From positions 1 through 64,000 of the forward strand of contig JAKPFN010000022.1 in assembly GCA_029551395.1 (NCBI GenBank): a stretch of DNA of 64,000 bases, written 5' to 3'. Under the pieces are notes generated by a model. The model was not told the DNA's origin, made no database searches, and saw only the letters and a list, made by a program, of their open reading frames with translations. This DNA is from Armatimonadota bacterium. Its GTDB lineage: Bacteria; Armatimonadota; UBA5829; DTLH01. This document shows, piece after piece, positions 8,556 to 17,393 of this stretch; position 1 is the stretch's first letter, and every line of letters begins with the position of its first letter. The translations under genes and the position numbers were made by a program.

Positions 8556-10001
8556 TCAGAGAATATACCTGCTCAGGTCTTCATCTTTGATGATATCCTC
8601 TAGCTGGCCGCGCACATAGTTTTCGTCGATAGTAATCTTCTTCTCAACGTCAGGCGCTTCAAATGATACTGTTTCCAGAAGTCGTTCCATTATCGTCTGC
8701 AGCCGCCTTGCACCAATGTTTTCCATACGGCTGTTTACTTCTGTAGCTATCTTGGCTATCTCGCAAATACCGCCTTCTGTGAACTCAAGATCAACACCTT
8801 CTGTGGCTAGAAGAGCTTTATACTGTTTGATTAGCGCATTCTTAGGCTCTGTCAGTATGCGTACAAAGTCATCTTCCGTCAGGTTGTCCAGCTCAACCCT
8901 TATAGGCAGACGGCCTTGAAGCTCGGGGATAAGGTCTGAAGGTTTTGAGACATGGAATGCGCCTGCTGCAACGAACAAGATATGGTTTGTGCTTACAGGG
9001 CCGTATTTTGTGATAACAGTAGAACCTTCAATAATTGGCAGGATATCTCTCTGCACACCTTCTCTCGAAACCTGAGGCCCACCGTCGCCGCCTCGTTCAC
9101 GGCCAGCGATTTTATCCAATTCGTCTACGAAAATGATCCCGGATTGCTCTGTTCGTTCAATAGCTTCTCTGGTAACCTGGTCATGGTCAATCATCTCTCG
9201 TGCAGCTTCTTCAGTCAGGATCTGTTTGGCCTCTGCGACAGTTACCTTTCGCCTTTTCGTCTTCTTGGGCATCATATTTCCGAGCACCCCTGGCAGGTCC
9301 ATACCCATCTCTTCCATTCCCTGCTGAGTAAATACCTGCAGGAATGGGCTTGTGCTCTCTTCAACCTCTATTTCGACCATCCGATCATCCAGAAAGCCTT
9401 CAACTAGCTGTTGGCGTAGTTTTTCCCGAATGCGCTGTTTACGTTCAGCGGCTGTGCGGTAATCCTCATCCTCAGGTTCCTGCTCTTCTGGCTGTTCCTC
9501 GTGATATGCTCCTGGGAACATGTTTCCAAGCGCTTCCATCCAGGCCTGCCGTTGGGTAATCGACCGCTTACGGGGCACAGGTGGTTCAATCATATCTAGT
9601 ATTCGGTCAAGAGCCATCTCTTGTGCTCTTGGTTTTACTTCTTCGACCTTTTCATTCTCCACCATTCGGACCGCCACCTGCACAAGGTCACGGACCATCG
9701 AATCTACATCTCTTCCTACATATCCAACTTCAGTGAACTTGGTTGCTTCGACCTTTATGAAAGGCGCTGCAGTCAGATTCGCAAGCCTGCGGGCGATTTC
9801 TGTCTTACCAACACCCGTCGGACCGATCATGAGGATATTCTTCGGAATAACCTCATCCCTAAGGTCATCAGAAAGCTGCCTGCGCCTGTATCTGTTCCTT
9901 AGGGCAACAGCAACGGCTTTTTTGGCTTTATTCTGGCCGATTATATACTTATCGAGTTCTTCAACTATTTTTTTGGGTGTCAGGCTATCAGCATCAACCA
10001 C
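8556..10001 (-). CDS. hslU: HslU (ClpY) ATPase of the HslUV protease
   Basis: The AAA+ unfoldase that feeds substrates to HslV in the cytoplasm. It has the family N-terminus ([16 protein letters not shown]), a Walker A motif GPTGVGKT (60-67), a Walker B region [10 protein letters not shown], an acidic intermediate (I) domain between them, and the C-terminal LSRYIL that inserts into HslV. At 481 residues it is normal in length. The start is GTG, with GGAG eight bases upstream; the nearby ATG is out of frame. It is the last gene of xerC-hslV-hslU. Confidence 0.95.
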   Translation of the reverse strand: MVDADSLTPKKIVEELDKYIIGQNKAKKAVAVALRNRYRRRQLSDDLRDEVIPKNILMIGPTGVGKTEIARRLANLTAAPFIKVEATKFTEVGYVGRDVDSMVRDLVQVAVRMVENEKVEEVKPRAQEMALDRILDMIEPPVPRKRSITQRQAWMEALGNMFPGAYHEEQPEEQEPEDEDYRTAAERKQRIREKLRQQLVEGFLDDRMVEIEVEESTSPFLQVFTQQGMEEMGMDLPGVLGNMMPKKTKRRKVTVAEAKQILTEEAAREMIDHDQVTREAIERTEQSGIIFVDELDKIAGRERGGDGGPQVSREGVQRDILPIIEGSTVITKYGPVSTNHILFVAAGAFHVSKPSDLIPELQGRLPIRVELDNLTEDDFVRILTEPKNALIKQYKALLATEGVDLEFTEGGICEIAKIATEVNSRMENIGARRLQTIMERLLETVSFEAPDVEKKITIDENYVRGQLEDIIKDEDLSRYIL

Positions 10002-10055
10002 TTTGTTTGCTCCATTATCTAAAAAGTACGAGCAGTGTTATAACTGCTGTAATAT

Positions 10056-10586
10056 TTATACTTCTTCTATCGTTAGTTTGTCGTTGGTATAGATACAAAT
10101 ACTGGCTGCAACTCGGAGAGATTCTTCTACTATATCTCTGGCTGACATTTCAGTATTTTTCAATAGTGCTCTGGCTGCTGCAAGAGCGTAACCGCCACCA
10201 GAACCTATTGCTGCCACTCCTTCATCTGGCTCTATGACTTCCCCATTACCTGAGAGTACCATTAGATACTGGGGATCAGCCACTATCATCAGAGCTTCCA
10301 GCCTCCTTAGTATCCTGTCTGTCCGCCATTCCTTTGCGAATTCGATCAATGCCCTGCGCAGGTTACCATGAGTCTCTTCGAGTTTAGTCTCGAACTTATC
10401 CGTAAGTGCCTGAGCATCAGCTACCGAGCCGGCAAATCCTACTACAATCTTATTTTGATATATCCTCCGCACCTTTTTAGCGGATTGCTTCATTATGGTG
10501 TTCTCAAGCGTGACCTGTCCGTCTCCACCTACGGCCACCTTACCATTGCGCTTTACTGCGACTATTGTCGTACCGTGCATATTCAC
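10056..10586 (-). CDS. hslV: HslV (ClpQ) threonine protease subunit
   Basis: The proteasome beta-like peptidase of HslUV. Removal of a short leader would expose the catalytic threonine in HGTTIVAV, and the [14 protein letters not shown] motif near the C-terminal third is typical. The track start is a GTG that overlaps the xerC stop codon (GTGA); an ATG two codons later (10580) would leave the usual very short MHG propeptide and is equally plausible. About 176 residues is the family norm. Translational coupling to xerC is likely. Confidence 0.95.
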   Translation of the reverse strand: MNMHGTTIVAVKRNGKVAVGGDGQVTLENTIMKQSAKKVRRIYQNKIVVGFAGSVADAQALTDKFETKLEETHGNLRRALIEFAKEWRTDRILRRLEALMIVADPQYLMVLSGNGEVIEPDEGVAAIGSGGGYALAAARALLKNTEMSARDIVEESLRVAASICIYTNDKLTIEEV

Positions 10587-11503
10587 TGGTTAGACTCCTC
10601 TGATTTTGCACGAGGATGGGCTTTATCATAGACTTCTTTTAGCCGCTCCTTCGTTACATGCGTATAAATCTGCGTTGTTGCTGCGCTGGTATGTCCCAAC
10701 AATTCCTGTACCGCCCTCAAATCCGCGCCGCCAGACAGCATATGAGTGGCAAATGTATGCCGAAGCGTGTGCGGGCTGATCTTGAGCGAGTCGGATACCG
10801 ACTGAACATAATGATCTACAATTCTGCCTACGCTTCTGGCAGTCAATCTAGTTCCCCGGTAGTTCAAGAACAGAGCGTCTGTTGGAGACTTTGTCTCGGC
10901 AGCCAGCTCATTTCGTCCTTTTGCAATATAATCAGCAATAGCCTCTCTTGCAGCACGCCCTAAAAGCACAATTCGCTCCTTGGAACCTTTACCGATTGTT
11001 CGGATCTCATCGGATTGGCCGATGTCTTCTACATCGAGCGACACAAGCTCACTTACCCTCAATCCGGTTGCATACAAAACTTCCAGAATTGCTCTATCCC
11101 GTAGCCCAATCGGTGTCGTCAGATCAGGCGCTTGCAGCAGCATTTCAATCTGATTGCTCCCCAGGAACTTGGGCAGTTTTCTTTCCCTGCGTGGTGCAAC
11201 TACACCAACCGTTGGATCCTCTTGGATGATACCCTTTCTAACCAGAAACCTGAAGAATTCACGAAGTGCTGCAATTTTTCTGGCAACTGACGAGCGAGCG
11301 CATCCCTGACGCTGTAGGTGTGCAAGAAAACGTCGGATAACCGGGTAATCCCACTGCTCTACATCAGCTTCACGTGCGAAAGCGATAAACTGGAGAACAT
11401 CACTCGAATAACTCCGCACAGTGTGTTCTGAGGCACGTTTCACTATCTTCAAGTGGTCTATAAACCGGTCGACTTCTTTCTCCATATCGCACGATTGTAG
11501 CAT
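10583..11503 (-). CDS. xerC: tyrosine recombinase XerC
   Basis: A site-specific recombinase expected to resolve chromosome dimers at dif. It has an N-terminal SAM-like DNA-binding domain followed by the catalytic domain. Active-site residues are visible: Arg in TGLRVSEL, Lys in [13 protein letters not shown], the second His in LLGHTS, and Tyr in TTQIYTHV. About 300 residues fits XerC/XerD. The first seven residues (MLQSCDM) may be outside the true protein; M7 (MEKEVDRF) is the more family-like start. The arrangement with hslV-hslU is shared by many bacteria, which favours a housekeeping XerC over a mobile-element integrase. Confidence 0.9.
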   Translation of the reverse strand: MLQSCDMEKEVDRFIDHLKIVKRASEHTVRSYSSDVLQFIAFAREADVEQWDYPVIRRFLAHLQRQGCARSSVARKIAALREFFRFLVRKGIIQEDPTVGVVAPRRERKLPKFLGSNQIEMLLQAPDLTTPIGLRDRAILEVLYATGLRVSELVSLDVEDIGQSDEIRTIGKGSKERIVLLGRAAREAIADYIAKGRNELAAETKSPTDALFLNYRGTRLTARSVGRIVDHYVQSVSDSLKISPHTLRHTFATHMLSGGADLRAVQELLGHTSAATTQIYTHVTKERLKEVYDKAHPRAKSEESNQ

Positions 11504-11700
11504 GCTGGGGTAGGGAAGAGCAAGGAAGAGGTCTAGGAGATTATAACACGACTAACACTAAATATTTCATATATTTACACAATTAGCTGCCTGAATCACT
11601 GCGTCAAGCAAATATGCCTCATAGTATCAATGGCTGACAAAGCCAGTGTTACCCTAGTTTAGATAATTTAAGCTGAATAGCAGCCATATTGATCAATGTA

Positions 11701-11709
11701 TGATATAAT
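11701..11709 (+). promoter_or_regulatory. extended -10 promoter element upstream of the PAS/ATPase gene
   Basis: TGATATAAT is a complete extended -10 hexamer, with a predicted transcript start about 30 bases before the next gene. The -35 region is poor. The same intergenic stretch (11504-11745) also holds a minus-strand TATAAT (11540-11545) that could serve xerC. Nothing else is evident there. Confidence 0.5.
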
Positions 11710-11745
11710 GTTAACAGCGTAGGCATTTACAGAGTTGTTTGTAGA

Positions 11746-13272
11746 ATGAAAAGGCGTGTATTAATAATTGGGACTGAGCAGAAGTGCGACCAAATTAAGG
11801 CTTTGGAAGATGCAGGTTGTGCAGTAGAAACAACTGCATCTCTAAGCAAAGCCGTTGAATTGATCGCCTCTCAGCCATTTGCAGATGTACTCCTGGACGC
11901 TGAACTGTTTATGCGTCTTGAATCTGAACAAACAGGTTTCTGCATCATGGATACTGAAGCGTCATTGGATTTTGACTGGCAACTAATGCTTGCTGAGATA
12001 GTAGCAAACTGTACAGAAGCGAATTTGGCTTATCTAGATTCGAATTTTAATTTCGTTTGGGTCAATGCATCATATGCCCAAAAATCTGGATATAAGAAAG
12101 AAGAATTGCTTGGAAAGAACCACTTTGACCTGTTTCCTAATGAAGAAAACCAAAGGATTTTCGAGCGTGTCCGTGATACAGGTAAACCTTACACTGCCCA
12201 CGAAAAGCCATTCCACTACCTGAATCAACCTGAGCTTGGAACAACTTATTGGAACTGGACTCTGGTGCCTATTAGACACAAAGATGATCCTATAGGTACT
12301 GCACGTGGATTTACATTCACTCTTGTGGATGTTACCAGCAGTGTCAAAGCTCGTAAAGAGATAGAGCGTCTTCGAGAGGAAGCATTGATGCAGGCAAGCC
12401 AGATGACTGCGGTGTTTAATGCACTAAGCGATGCTGTGATTGTCTACGCTAATGAAGGCAGAATTAGTTATGTAAATCCGGTGGCTTCTACAGTTTATGG
12501 TATTAGCCCGGATATGGACGCCTCAGTTCTTCCAGAAAAATTATCTATCAGGAATATGGATGATAGTCCTGTTCATGTTGATGACTTGCCGTCGTCGAGG
12601 GCACTTAAAGGTGAGACTGTAGAAGATCAGGAACTCAATATAGTCAATGCACATGGCCGAAAAGTTACGGTTGTAGCTTCTGCATCACCACTTATTTCTG
12701 AATCAGGCGTCATTGGTGCGGTCACAGTATGGCATGATGTCACTGAGAAAAGGTCTGCGGAACAGCGTGAACGGGAGATGGAGCAAAAGCAGCTCGAATT
12801 CTACCGCCGCACAATCTCAGCAGCAAGTCAGGATAAGCTTATCATAACCAGTTATGATGATATACGGGAAATATTCGGTGAACCGCAAGAGACATGGGAA
12901 TTTTTCGATGTTAACAAGATGGTACATACTCGCAGAAGCGTAACTTTGGCAGCAAAAACAGCAGGATTGTCTGAATCCAAGGTTAATAAGGTAGCTACTT
13001 GTGCAGGAGAGATGTTGAGTAATGCAATAAAGCATGCCGGAGGTGGTCATGCATCGATTCGCACAGATGAAGGTAAATTTCTGCTTCGTGTAGCAGACCA
13101 TGGGCCAGGCATAGAGGAGCTTAATCTACCTGCTGTTGCATTGATTCACAGATACTCGACTGTCGGCACAGGTGGTATGGGATACAAACTCACAATATAC
13201 TCAGCAGATAAGGTATACCTTGCCACTGGTGGAGAAGGTACCATAGTGGTTATGGAATTTGCAATTTCCTGA
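11746..13272 (+). CDS. PAS-domain sensor with RsbW/RsbT-type ATPase output
   Basis: A 508-residue cytoplasmic signalling protein. The first ~70 residues resemble a worn receiver domain (MKRRVLIIGTEQ...). Two PAS/PAC units follow (around 90-200, with FNFVWVNASYAQKSGY, and 215-340, with ISYVNPVASTVYGI), then a coiled linker. The C-terminal GHKL ATPase shows EMLSNAIKHAGGG, VADHGPGI and a GTGGMGYKL box. I see no H-box (DHp) domain, so it is unlikely to be a classical histidine kinase. The ATPase resembles serine-kinase/anti-sigma types, so it may control a partner-switching sigma pathway, perhaps together with the RsbW-like protein at 5.4 kb. Confidence 0.75.
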   Translation: MKRRVLIIGTEQKCDQIKALEDAGCAVETTASLSKAVELIASQPFADVLLDAELFMRLESEQTGFCIMDTEASLDFDWQLMLAEIVANCTEANLAYLDSNFNFVWVNASYAQKSGYKKEELLGKNHFDLFPNEENQRIFERVRDTGKPYTAHEKPFHYLNQPELGTTYWNWTLVPIRHKDDPIGTARGFTFTLVDVTSSVKARKEIERLREEALMQASQMTAVFNALSDAVIVYANEGRISYVNPVASTVYGISPDMDASVLPEKLSIRNMDDSPVHVDDLPSSRALKGETVEDQELNIVNAHGRKVTVVASASPLISESGVIGAVTVWHDVTEKRSAEQREREMEQKQLEFYRRTISAASQDKLIITSYDDIREIFGEPQETWEFFDVNKMVHTRRSVTLAAKTAGLSESKVNKVATCAGEMLSNAIKHAGGGHASIRTDEGKFLLRVADHGPGIEELNLPAVALIHRYSTVGTGGMGYKLTIYSADKVYLATGGEGTIVVMEFAIS

Positions 13273-13291
13273 TTTCAGGCGATACTCCAGG

Positions 13292-13939
13292 TTAGATAAC
13301 GCTATTTGATGGCTCCAGTTTAACTCTGACCAAAAGTCCATCTATCCAGATATCAAGAGCAATATAAGCCAGCCAAAGGAAAGCGGAAAATCCAACTATT
13401 GTTGCAGCAAGTCTTGGACGACTCAAAACTACTGTAATCGAATTCAACACCTGCTGCGGTTGCGTAATCAGATCCCAACTGTTATACCGCAGAATTAGTC
13501 CAAGGTAGACTCCCAAAGATGTCAATAGAAACAATGGAATACCTAGAACCCAAAGCTTGGCCCCGGTGCTCTTGATAATCTTCGCTATCGGCCTGATGGC
13601 AAGCGCAAACGTAAGCATTCCTGCAGCACTGAAGCAAGTATAGAATCCTGTATACAACATAAGGTTCGGCAGCAGGCTTGGATTTTGCTGAAACCGCATA
13701 TACATGTTGGATGAATCTACTGTATGCAGAAAATGACGCCATTCAGTGATTAGATAGCAGGTATTTGGCAGAAAGATGAGCCACAGAAACCCAAGGATGA
13801 ATATCCCCAGCCTGGCTGATAAATTACGGTCTTTTAATGTTGCGATCCGATAAACTGCCTGTGCCAGTAAGACAGGAATTACTGCCAGAAAGATATTCCA
13901 GGAAACCCACCAAAAAACTCTGTCGATATTCATAATCAT
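13292..13939 (-). CDS. DUF1361 family membrane protein
   Basis: A polytopic inner-membrane protein of about 215 residues with roughly six hydrophobic segments. The stretch WNIFLAVIPVLLA and the segment FLWLIFLPNTCYLITEWRH are typical of DUF1361. Its biochemical function is unknown. The track start is a TTG; ATGs five and seven codons later (13939, 13933) are more likely, though no good ribosome binding site separates them. It is convergent with the PAS/ATPase gene. Confidence 0.75.
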   Translation of the reverse strand: MIMNIDRVFWWVSWNIFLAVIPVLLAQAVYRIATLKDRNLSARLGIFILGFLWLIFLPNTCYLITEWRHFLHTVDSSNMYMRFQQNPSLLPNLMLYTGFYTCFSAAGMLTFALAIRPIAKIIKSTGAKLWVLGIPLFLLTSLGVYLGLILRYNSWDLITQPQQVLNSITVVLSRPRLAATIVGFSAFLWLAYIALDIWIDGLLVRVKLEPSNSVI

Positions 13940-14002
13940 CAATACGTGTAGCAAACTAGCATTGTTCCCAACTGAATGCCCATGAGTCTGGAAAGTAGGA
14001 AT

Positions 14003-15421
14003 TCACTCAAAAATCTTCAGCGTCTTTCGGATGTATATAGGGTCTTGATAAGGTCTAGGGTCAAAACCTATACAAACTTTATATTTTCCGGGCTGCCAAT
14101 CAGCAGGTATGTTCAGAGGGAATGTCCAGGCGCCATTCCAACCTCCATGAGCTTGTCCGCTCAGGAACAGTTTATCATTCTCATCCCTAATGTTAACAGT
14201 GATTGCACAGTCGCCCATCAAATCGCTCAACCAGTCTGATCCTACGGTGGCAACGAGTTGAATGTATTTTTGCTGTCCTCGTTTAGCAGTGATTTCTTCA
14301 ATACCAGGTTCAATTTCAACTCTTATCCTACCGCCAACTTGAATTCCTGTGGTTTTATCGCTTTGAATGCTTGTGCGGTTCATTGTTGTTACCAGAATAC
14401 CAACACAGTTATCATTCTCGGATTCGTGTTTACCTGACCATATAAGCGTAGACAGGTCATAATCACCTACTGGCAGTGTTATCGTCTGAAATCCCGAATC
14501 AGGTGCAAGACAGGCATAGAATGCATCACCTGATATGGATAACTGACACCATTCAACAGTCTTGTTGTTCAAATCTTTAGCGATCAATTTCAACTGCCCA
14601 GTTTTGCCCTGGTACTCGCTGATGGTTATACTGTCTCCGTTTTCACTGACTTTTATGTTATACAGCCGTCCATCGAACAGACTGGCTTGACCCAAATACA
14701 GAATGTTGTGTGAAAGCAAAACCGGAACGGGATAATCTTTTGAACTGGAAGAAATCATAACTGTATCGCCAGTAGACTGCTGAGCAGACATGTCATTGTA
14801 AGTACCATTGCCATTTCGATCTACCGTCCGGACTTCGATATCACCATAATCAGTTTTGATTGTTCCGCGCCAGATGCCTGTGCGTTTTATCTCAACAATA
14901 TAAGGAATATCTGCGCCATCGGAATCCTGTCTACATTGTATTTTGACTTGGTAAGGGCACTTTGTCTCATCAGGCGCCGAAGTCGAGGCCTTTTCATTTG
15001 CACCTGTTTTACTGCTTTCTGATACTAAACAGGTTATAGAATCTGATTCAATTGACGCAGTCAACAATATCTTGTAAGAAGAATTACTAAGCTCAAGGTC
15101 GTCCTGAGTGAAAGGGGCCTGGAAAAGGTATAGTATGTCATATCCTGCACCAGTCCCTTTGGATTCATCAATAATAACTGCGAATTTTCCATTAGAACCC
15201 CAGCAGTATCTGCTGGATTGTGATGTTCTGGCAGGGCCGGGGGCTTCAGGCGCTGACGGATAAATATCTATGTGTGTTACATCCCAACAGGAATCACTAA
15301 GCTCATCTTCACACCATTGCAATTGATATGTCCCAGGAACAAGTTTAATGGCAGGGGTAGGGGAGTATATAAATACTGACAAGAAAGCGGTGAATATTGA
15401 TGCGATTATACTAACCCGCAC
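14003..15421 (-). CDS. secreted protein of unknown function
   Basis: A 472-residue exported protein with an N-terminal hydrophobic signal (VSIIASIFTAFLSVFIYS). I recognise no enzyme motif. The sequence looks beta-rich with repeated short strands, and the last ~100 residues resemble an immunoglobulin-like or jelly-roll module (WQPGKYKVCIGFDP). AAGGAG directly abuts the track ATG at 15430, so the GTG nine bases further on (15421) is a better start. It has its own upstream region of about 350 bases shared with the divergent gcv operon. Confidence 0.65.
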   Translation of the reverse strand: MRVSIIASIFTAFLSVFIYSPTPAIKLVPGTYQLQWCEDELSDSCWDVTHIDIYPSAPEAPGPARTSQSSRYCWGSNGKFAVIIDESKGTGAGYDILYLFQAPFTQDDLELSNSSYKILLTASIESDSITCLVSESSKTGANEKASTSAPDETKCPYQVKIQCRQDSDGADIPYIVEIKRTGIWRGTIKTDYGDIEVRTVDRNGNGTYNDMSAQQSTGDTVMISSSSKDYPVPVLLSHNILYLGQASLFDGRLYNIKVSENGDSITISEYQGKTGQLKLIAKDLNNKTVEWCQLSISGDAFYACLAPDSGFQTITLPVGDYDLSTLIWSGKHESENDNCVGILVTTMNRTSIQSDKTTGIQVGGRIRVEIEPGIEEITAKRGQQKYIQLVATVGSDWLSDLMGDCAITVNIRDENDKLFLSGQAHGGWNGAWTFPLNIPADWQPGKYKVCIGFDPRPYQDPIYIRKTLKIFE

Positions 15422-15655
15422 GAGTATCATCTCCTTCCAGACAAGTTTCTATTATCACACTGCATCAAACCAGTCTTTTGGTATGATGTTATACTTAAAG
15501 CAAGCAGCCATGATTTCCTTCTAAATGGTTAATCGATGTTGACAACAGGATATTATTTGGTTATGTCTGTTTATGCTACAAATTATCCAGAAGCATTGCT
15601 GATAAAACTTTTCTTGTCTTGCAGAAAGCCATAAAATAATTAAACAAGTAAACAC

Positions 15656-15685
15656 TTAGACCAAAACGATAATTCGTGCTACAAT
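15656..15685 (+). promoter_or_regulatory. promoter of the gcv operon
   Basis: TTAGAC and TACAAT are separated by 18 bases. The predicted start of transcription falls at about 15692, so the RNA would begin with the perfect hairpin described next. The remainder of the 15431-15655 intergenic region shows nothing I can identify. Confidence 0.5.
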
Positions 15686-15690
15686 AGATA

Positions 15691-15720
15691 CCGCTGGATA
15701 AACTGAGGATTATCCAGCGG
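15691..15720 (+). promoter_or_regulatory. 5' leader hairpin of the gcv operon
   Basis: ccgctggataa and ttatccagcgg form a perfect 11-bp stem around an 8-base loop and are followed by tttaa. Because the predicted transcript starts at its base, it may protect the 5' end of the mRNA; as a terminator or attenuator its T-tract is weak. I looked for glycine riboswitch sequence motifs here and did not find them. Confidence 0.5.
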
Positions 15721-15756
15721 TTTAATTGTGCATTATTGCACAGGCAATCTTTCCTT

Positions 15757-15779
15757 GAAAGGAGCCCGTTATCGGGCTA
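15757..15779 (+). promoter_or_regulatory. ribosome binding site separated from gcvT start by a small hairpin
   Basis: AAAGGAG is followed at once by agcccg-ttat-cgggct, a perfect 6-bp hairpin, before the gcvT ATG at 15790. Unfolded, the spacing is too long (about 26 bases); with the hairpin formed, the binding site is brought close to the start codon. An ATG directly after the hairpin (15780) is out of frame with GcvT. Confidence 0.4.
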
Positions 15780-15789
15780 ATGGTGGCCA

Positions 15790-16872
15790 ATGAAGACACC
15801 CGTTCTGAACGAAGTCCACAAGCGTTCTGGAGCAAAGATAGCTGAGTTCGCTGGTTGGATGCTTCCTATCGACTACGGTAGTGCCATTAAAGAAATCAAT
15901 GCAGTCCGAACGGCTGTAGGATTGTTCGATGTCAGCCACATGGGCCGTCTTTTTGTTAAGGGACCCGGAGCACTTGAGGCACTTCAAAAACTTCTCACTA
16001 ACGATTTATCCAAACTTATAGATGGCGGCGGCCAGTACACTCTTATGTGTAATCCGTCTGGCGGCGTTATCGATGACCTTATTATATTCCGCAGAGGAGA
16101 AGATGACTTTTATGTTGTCGTAAACGCTTCCAATCTGGAGAAAGATAAGGAATGGATTATCAAACATCTGCCGGAAAGCGTAATTCTAACGGATAAGTCT
16201 CCTGAAACCGCTCTCATTGCGGTACAAGGTCCGGCTGCAATCGATTTGCTGGTTAAAACCGGGCTTACGGCTGCGAGTGAGACAAAAAGGTTCCACATGG
16301 TCACCGGACAGGTCGCCGGACGTGATGTACTGGCAACCCGAACTGGATATACAGGAGAAGATGGGTTTGAAATCGCCTGTAAGAATGAGGATGCTGAAGC
16401 TATCTGGACTACTCTCATTTCTGAAGGTGAGGAATTCGGAGTAGCTCCCTGCGGACTTGCTGCAAGAGATGTTCTTCGCACAGAAGCCTGCCTTCCATTA
16501 TACGGGCATGAGATAGATGATACCATTACTCCTGTTGAAGCCGGCCTGATGCGCTGGGTAAATCTCGATAAGGGCGAATTTATCGGTCGAGAACCGATAG
16601 CCAAAATGCTGGATGAAGGATTGAAGCGAAAGCTGATTGGAATCCTCATGGAAGGCCGCGTACCTCCTCGCGCAGAAGACAAAGTTGTCAGTTCTGCGGG
16701 AGAAGGTGTGGTTACAAGCGGCACTTTCTCTCCGACTCTTGGTTGTGGAATAGCAATGGCTTACCTGCCTTCTGGAGTTGAAGAAGGACAGCAGGTTGAT
16801 GTGATTATTCACGGTAAACCAAGACCAGGTACGCTGAAAAACGTACCATTATATTCTCGTAAAAAGAAATAA
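15790..16872 (+). CDS. gcvT: aminomethyltransferase, T-protein of glycine cleavage
   Basis: Transfers the methylene group from aminomethyl-lipoyl-GcvH to tetrahydrofolate and releases ammonia. The 360-residue sequence shows the family N-terminus (TPLNEVHKRSGAKIAEFAGW-like), the folate-binding region around FDVSHMGR and the conserved TRTGYTGEDGFE segment in the middle. GcvT_C follows at the end (CGIAMAYLP). It is the first gene of gcvT-gcvH-gcvPA-gcvPB-lipM. Confidence 0.95.
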   Translation: MKTPVLNEVHKRSGAKIAEFAGWMLPIDYGSAIKEINAVRTAVGLFDVSHMGRLFVKGPGALEALQKLLTNDLSKLIDGGGQYTLMCNPSGGVIDDLIIFRRGEDDFYVVVNASNLEKDKEWIIKHLPESVILTDKSPETALIAVQGPAAIDLLVKTGLTAASETKRFHMVTGQVAGRDVLATRTGYTGEDGFEIACKNEDAEAIWTTLISEGEEFGVAPCGLAARDVLRTEACLPLYGHEIDDTITPVEAGLMRWVNLDKGEFIGREPIAKMLDEGLKRKLIGILMEGRVPPRAEDKVVSSAGEGVVTSGTFSPTLGCGIAMAYLPSGVEEGQQVDVIIHGKPRPGTLKNVPLYSRKKK

Positions 16873-16940
16873 GATAAGTAGGATAGGCAAGGTCGCCTGT
16901 TGAATATAGAATTAGGCAGAGAACCTTGGAAAACTGCTTT

Positions 16941-16967
16941 AGTGCCTGTCTAAAACGGACAGGCACT
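16941..16967 (+). promoter_or_regulatory. intercistronic hairpin between gcvT and gcvH
   Basis: agtgcctgtc and gacaggcact make a perfect 10-bp stem with a 7-base loop. No T-tract follows, so it is more likely an mRNA processing or stability element than a terminator. It could raise GcvH levels relative to GcvT. Confidence 0.5.
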
Positions 16968-17012
16968 TGCTATGACTTAGATTATTCTAAAACTGGATTG
17001 TAGGAGGATTGC

Positions 17013-17393
17013 ATGTATCCTGACGATGTCAAATACACAGAAAGCCACGAATGGGTCCGCGTTGCAGACGGTTTGGCGACCATCGGTATTACGGACTACG
17101 CCCAGGAAGAACTGGGAGACATCGTGAATGTAGAATTGCCTGAACCTGGCACTGTCGTACGTGCACATGAAGCGTTTGGCAGTGTAGACTCGGTTAAGGC
17201 TGTATCCGATTTGCTGTCACCGGTGACAGGTGAAGTTGTCGAAGTCAATGAGGACTTGGAAGGTAGTCCGGAACTGATTAACCAGGAGCCTTACGGCACA
17301 GGTTGGCTCATTATTGTCCGGATGGATGATACATCTGAGCTTAATGAGCTTATGGATAGTGAAGCATATGAACGTTTCGTCGAAGCGGAATAA
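17013..17393 (+). CDS. gcvH: glycine cleavage H protein
   Basis: The 126-residue lipoyl-bearing carrier that shuttles the aminomethyl group between the P, T and L proteins. The lipoylated lysine lies in the conserved GSVDSVKAVSDL segment, with the family features YTESHEWV at the N-terminus and GWLIIVRM near the end. AGGAGG precedes the ATG at normal spacing. It overlaps the next gene slightly, indicating translational coupling. Confidence 0.96.
   Translation: MYPDDVKYTESHEWVRVADGLATIGITDYAQEELGDIVNVELPEPGTVVRAHEAFGSVDSVKAVSDLLSPVTGEVVEVNEDLEGSPELINQEPYGTGWLIIVRMDDTSELNELMDSEAYERFVEAE

Noticed and set aside
10583-11503. XerC as integrase of the tRNA-Cys element
   Set aside because: It is in the conserved xerC-hslV-hslU order about 9.5 kb away and on the chromosomal side of the att remnant.
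15431-15789. Glycine riboswitch before gcvT
   Set aside because: None of the conserved tandem aptamer motifs is recognisable; only hairpins and a promoter are seen.
16110-16724. Antisense ORF of 204 residues across gcvT
   Set aside because: Shadow of gcvT with low-complexity Ser/Arg/Pro composition.
17314-17367. Upstream start for gcvPA
   Set aside because: The extra 18 codons lie inside gcvH and are not part of the GcvPA family sequence; ATG 17368 gives the right length.
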